From Acorus gramineus (taxonomy: Eukaryota > Streptophyta > Magnoliopsida > Acorales > Acoraceae), in contig JAUJYN010000028.1 of assembly GCA_030737835.1 (NCBI GenBank), positions 1,922,001 through 1,986,000 of the forward strand: 64,000 nt of DNA, written 5' to 3'. A program made the translations under genes and the position numbers. The notes below the pieces were generated by a model. That model was given only the letters and a program-made list of their open reading frames with translations. It made no database searches and was not told the origin of the DNA. Positions 60,208 through 64,000 of this stretch are shown here, piece after piece (position 1 is the first letter of the stretch; every line of letters starts with the position of its first letter).

Positions 60208-61595
60208 ATGCCTCCTCGCAGAGGATGGCGCGGACGTGGTCCCTCTCGACCTTTGGAGGTTTTCAGACCTACCAGGGGCGAGGATGCTATTGGTGAGTCC
60301 TCAGCCGTGAGGCCAGGATCAGCGCAGGAGCCTCCTGCCTGGGAGCGCGCATTTGCGCGGATAGCTGATTTGGTGGAGACGCAGACCAGGGCATTGGAGG
60401 CCCAGACCAGAGTGTTGGCAGATCAGGCACGGGAGATTCAGGAGCTGCGGGCGGCCCACGAGGCAGTTCCGCAGGTCCCCTTGGCGGCAGATCCACCTGT
60501 GGTACCCGACGTACCCCTAGTCCCCGTGGTGGTTCCGGCGGTCAGAGTTCAGGATCCCCAGGAGAGGGAGGTGGTTGTAGAGGCTGTAGCGCGGGTGCAG
60601 CAGAGTGGCCTCGCAGCCTTTCTGAAGCTCCACCCTCCCGAGTTCCAGGGTCAGACGGAGGATCCCCTTGCCCAGAGAGATGGTTGATGGAGGTGGATGC
60701 GATCTTCTCGACCATGCTTTGCACCGACCGCCAGCGAGTCTCCCTGGCCACTTTTATGCTGAAGGGTAGCGCCGCCGACTGGTGGGCTACTAGAGCAGTA
60801 GACATCCCCGAGGGTGTGGAGCAGCTTACGTGGGCGGGATTCTAGAGATATTTCTTGGAGGGGTACTTCCCATTCTCGACACGTCAGATAGTGATGCAGG
60901 AGTTTGAGCAGCTGACGCAGGGCTCTATGTCTGTCGCTGACTACTCCACGCGCTTCACGAGGCTATCTAGATTTGCTCCAGCCTTGGTGATGGACGAGGA
61001 GACGAGGTGCCGTCGATTAGAGCTTGGTCTCAGCAGCGCCATTCGGGTGCATGTTACCTCCCAGGCATTCACGAGGTACTCCGACTTGGTGTCTCGAGCG
61101 AAGACAGTCGAGCGAGACCTCGGGATCCTCGTGAGGGTTTCGACCCCTTCGGCAGACCAGAGGCCACCCAGGAGCCAAGACCAGGGACAGCGCAAGAAGA
61201 AGAGGCCCCGCTTTGATCGGTCAGCGGCTGCCTCTCCTCCAGCAAATGCGGTGCCAGTGCGAGGTCCAGCACCCATCGCAGCAGTGCCAGTCCAGGTGAG
61301 GTGACCAGAGACGCGGCGCTGTTATCACTGTCAGCGCATCGGGCATATCTTGTATAATTGCCCTGATGCTGGCCGACCCCGAGTGATGCCTCCACAGCAG
61401 CAGCAGTTGCAGCAGCAGCCGTTTCAGCAGCAGCGCCAGCAGCAGCAGCAGCCTCAACGCCAGCCGCAGCGGCAGCCTCAGCGTCAGCAGCAGCAGCCAC
61501 AGGGTGATCGTGCTGACCAGAGGAGGCAGCCAGCGCAGCCGGCGAGGCGTGCCCCTGCTCCTCAGCCTCAGTTCGTTCAGGGCCGAGTTCTGTTT
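60208..61595 (+). pseudogene. gag region of element I (Tekay/Del-like)
   Basis: The region starts at ATGCCTCCTCGC (60208), nine bases after an acceptor-like TTTTCTTAG. Parts in order: a basic MPPRRGWRGRG start, a helix WERAFARIADLVETQTR, a Val/Pro linker, the gag core (FLKLHPPEFQGQ, then MLKGSAADWWA near 60765), and the EFEQLTQGSMSVADYSTRF region (60900-60960). Then come a basic stretch (RKKKRPRFDRSAA), a zinc-knuckle region at about 61315-61380 (CYHCQRIGHILYNC) and a long Gln-rich tail (61390-61510). Lineage assignment rests on these motifs and on the H polymerase piece. In intact relatives the product forms the particle and packages RNA. Confidence 0.82.
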
Positions 61596-64000
61596 TGTCT
61601 TTTAGCTACCTGTAGGAGTTCGAGTGCTCTGATTGGAAATCGAATTGCATATTATGAGTCCTAGTACCGTTTTGTACTACCCATAAAAATTTCATCGAAT
61701 TCCAGTAATGTTTTGAAAAATATGCAGTTTCGAATGGTATCCGGGTTTTGAAACTCCTGGTTTGGTTGGTCGAATAGTGTGAGATATTTTTGAGGATGTG
61801 GTAACCTTTGGTAACCTTACCACCCTTTGCTTAGTGGTGAAGAAACCTTTGGTTTTTTTTTAGTGTTTAAGGGTGAGAATAGGCTTAAGTGCACCCCCCT
61901 TTTTCACTCCTTCTCATCAACCCCCTCAAAGTGAGGAAAAATATCTCTCTCTCTCTCTCTCACTCTCTCTCACTCACGTCTCCCTCTCCCTCTCTGTTTT
62001 TCTGTGTGTGTGTGTGTTGTTAATGAAGGAAAAGATGAAGAAGAAGCACAAGAAAGAGTGAGAAAGGGTGAGTGTGTGTGTTGTTGTTGTTGTTGTTTCT
62101 CTTCTCTCTATCTCCTTCTCATGCCCCCTTTGCACCCCTGTTTTCTACCATGAAGGGCTTGAGGAGATGCTGAGGAGGTGGTGGTAGTGGTGGTGGTGGT
62201 TGAGGTGGTCGAGGGTGTGTCGAGAACCCCGCATCTCCCCATTTCCCTCCCCCTGTTTGGTAAGGCAGATTTCTGTCTTTTAAAGATCTCAGTGAATCTA
62301 GTATTTAGAGGCATATTTTTAGGATTATGTCTTCATATGATATGATCATCTATGTGTCTAGATGTTATATATGAAATTTGGGGTCATTATGATATCTGTG
62401 TTGTAAGTTAGAACCTGTTTTGCATGGCCTGTCCAGATTCGCGTAGGAATTGACCTGTCTCTGGAAGTGATTTATTTCGGGCTTGTAGAGGAAAAATTAG
62501 GTTATAATGTCTTCATGGATTATGATCCCAGCATGTTATAGAATGTGTATGATTTATTTCATAATTTTTGGATGTGTATTTGGTGCTGTGGAGATCAATT
62601 AGTTGGGCTGGTTGCAGCAGGTTTAGCAGTTTTGCTCGATTGTGTGTCAAGAAGTTGTTATGCATGTTGTGGAAAGTATCAGGAGTTAGGGTCTTCATGA
62701 AGTAGGCTTATATGAGTGTCAGGAGGTTCCATATTTTAATTGTGGATCATTGGTTGTGTTTTGCAGATCTCGTAGACCGGACGCGCGGCGATCCGGGTAT
62801 CGGTGAGTGGTTTGATCCAACCCTTCAGGAAGCGTTGGATGCACGTAGTCGTGCGTCGCGCATCCATTGGGCACCCTGACTATACTACTTAATTAGATAA
62901 GTAGTATGGTCATGTCTAACCCATAATATGCTAAGTATTTGCATGCTAGGTTAGTATAGCTTGTATATTGTGTAGAACCCCCCTTTTCTACCATATACTT
63001 GCCTATGTATATTCATGTGTGAATTATTATGTATGCATGCGCCCTTCATGTATGGGCATGTGTGATGTGGGTTTTCATGAATGTATAGAATAAGCATGCC
63101 TTAGGTAGTCCCTATGAGTAATACTACCATATTAATTGGAATATCCAACATGATTAAGTCTGGGTTAATAACGAGCACATGCCTAATATTCCCTTGCGAT
63201 AAGACTCGAGGGCGTGGTGTAGTTGTTAAGCCCATGCGAATGGGGCAAAGCTATGACCAACTTCAAGAGATGATGAGCTCTCTCTCGCCCTCTCCCTCTG
63301 CACGAACTGAGTAAGTAGATGCGATTTCCTACTCGACTCAGGTTCGTTTGGAATATTGGCATGCACCTGTTAGTGCACGAGATCGTGCTTGACCCTTCCC
63401 TTTTAAGTTGGTGATATCCAACGCATGCTTAAGTTATGCCTTGTGTGCTTATATGATTAATGGCAATGTATGCATGTTTAAGTGGGCCATACCTTGTATG
63501 CATGTTGTATGATTTGTTGTTTATGATGTAAATCCATGTTAGGGGATACTCTTATAGTCAATTATTAGATGATCATGCATATGGTTCATGCACATAGCTA
63601 TGATATGATTCTCATGTTATATATATGCACATGTTAAAACTAATTAGGCCTATATGAAATAGGCATGGTTGCGACCCGCCGTTGGGATGTACCTCATTAG
63701 TTAGTGTGCGAGCAATGTAATAGCCCCTGCATCCGTGTGATGCACTTGAATGGAATTCAGGAGAATTCATTTGTTGTATCGATTTTGTTAAACCTGTGGC
63801 TATGGCATGAAGTTAGGCCTACCCGTGCTAGGCGTGTATATGAACCACCCGTTGGGTTATATGCCCTGGCTCTCATAGGACAGTGATTGTGTATTCGAGT
63901 CTGTAATAATGTTTTTGGTTTACAGACATTGCTGATATCTTATGCTTCCACTTTTCAGTTAGTTATCATTTATCTTTGCTTTGCCACCTTGTGTGTTGTT
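61596..64000 (+). repeat. LTR J, plus strand, D/G type, runs off the window
   Basis: It begins inside the U3 region (CTTTTAGCTACCTG, matching 46718 in F), so its first ~100 bases are absent. It has a CT-rich microsatellite at 61944-61985, a donor-like GTAAGG at 62260 and the AT-rich version of the middle region (62290-62760, shared with G). A 36-base splice-bordered block lies at 62767-62802, followed by the region with CCTTAGGTAGTCC and GATAAGACTCGAGG (63090-63220). Its GTCTGTAATAATG end region starts near 63898, and the window stops before the terminus. Confidence 0.8.
61944..61985. repeat. CT microsatellite in LTR J
   Basis: A run of CT dinucleotides with a few CACT interruptions. Matching CT/GA runs occur at about the same LTR position in C (26719-26738, 33181-33199) and H (56167-56193). 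Confidence 0.9.

Larger units (their letters stand above)
57025..61595 (+). mobile_element. Element I: 5' part of a Tekay-like element, plus strand
   Basis: I shows a complete 5' LTR (57025-60087), a primer-binding site (60093-60108) and a gag region (60208 to about 61595), after which an unrelated LTR piece (J) begins. It is of the same LTR type as A. The rest of the element is not seen in the window. Gag here is among the better preserved copies but is broken. Confidence 0.82.

Overview
The window looks like intergenic heterochromatin from a flowering plant with a repeat-rich genome. Almost all of the 64 kb is LTR retrotransposons nested in each other. I see no intact host protein gene and no tRNA, rRNA or CRISPR array. 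The plant assignment rests on Tat-type and Tekay/Del-type Ty3/gypsy proteins, primer-binding sites matching initiator tRNA-Met, and a plant-style intron near the left edge. I cannot name the species.

Layout: (1) 1-1.1 kb, remnant of a spliced gene for a coiled-coil protein. (2) 1.1-8.9 kb, a broken minus-strand Tat-lineage Ty3/gypsy element (gag, protease with a G-patch-like segment, RNase H, integrase) flanked on both sides by short hairpin repeats. (3) 8.9-11.5 kb, two plus-strand LTR pieces. (4) 11.5 kb to beyond the right edge, one nest of Tekay/Del-like elements, here called A to J. B (minus) is the outer element. Element A (12261-20993) lies in B's interior, with perfect ACTAC target-site duplications. 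Element D (22464-42481, CTATG) lies in B's 5' LTR and itself holds C (26248-36366). Element E (from 43608) also lies in B's LTR. E is entered by F, F by G, and G's interior by H (51397-56679, CTTAA) and by I (from 57025). I's gag ends at another LTR piece, J, which runs off the window.

The Tekay-like elements have very long LTRs (about 3-3.7 kb where not reduced) and short interiors. B, C, D and G share the same degenerate, non-coding interior, so this looks like a non-autonomous family copied by enzymes from elsewhere. A, H and I carry better preserved gag or pol segments. The LTRs are built from recurring modules: a CpG-rich alternating block, G-rich hairpin units, a copied 105-110 bp module, and short blocks flanked by splice-like signals. 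The most unusual of these is a 36-39 nt block that is framed by TTGCAG and GTGAGTGG in every LTR copy examined that retains it.

Coordinates of element ends backed by target duplications are firm. Family names come from remembered protein signatures, not database searches. Divergence figures are by-eye counts on sampled stretches.
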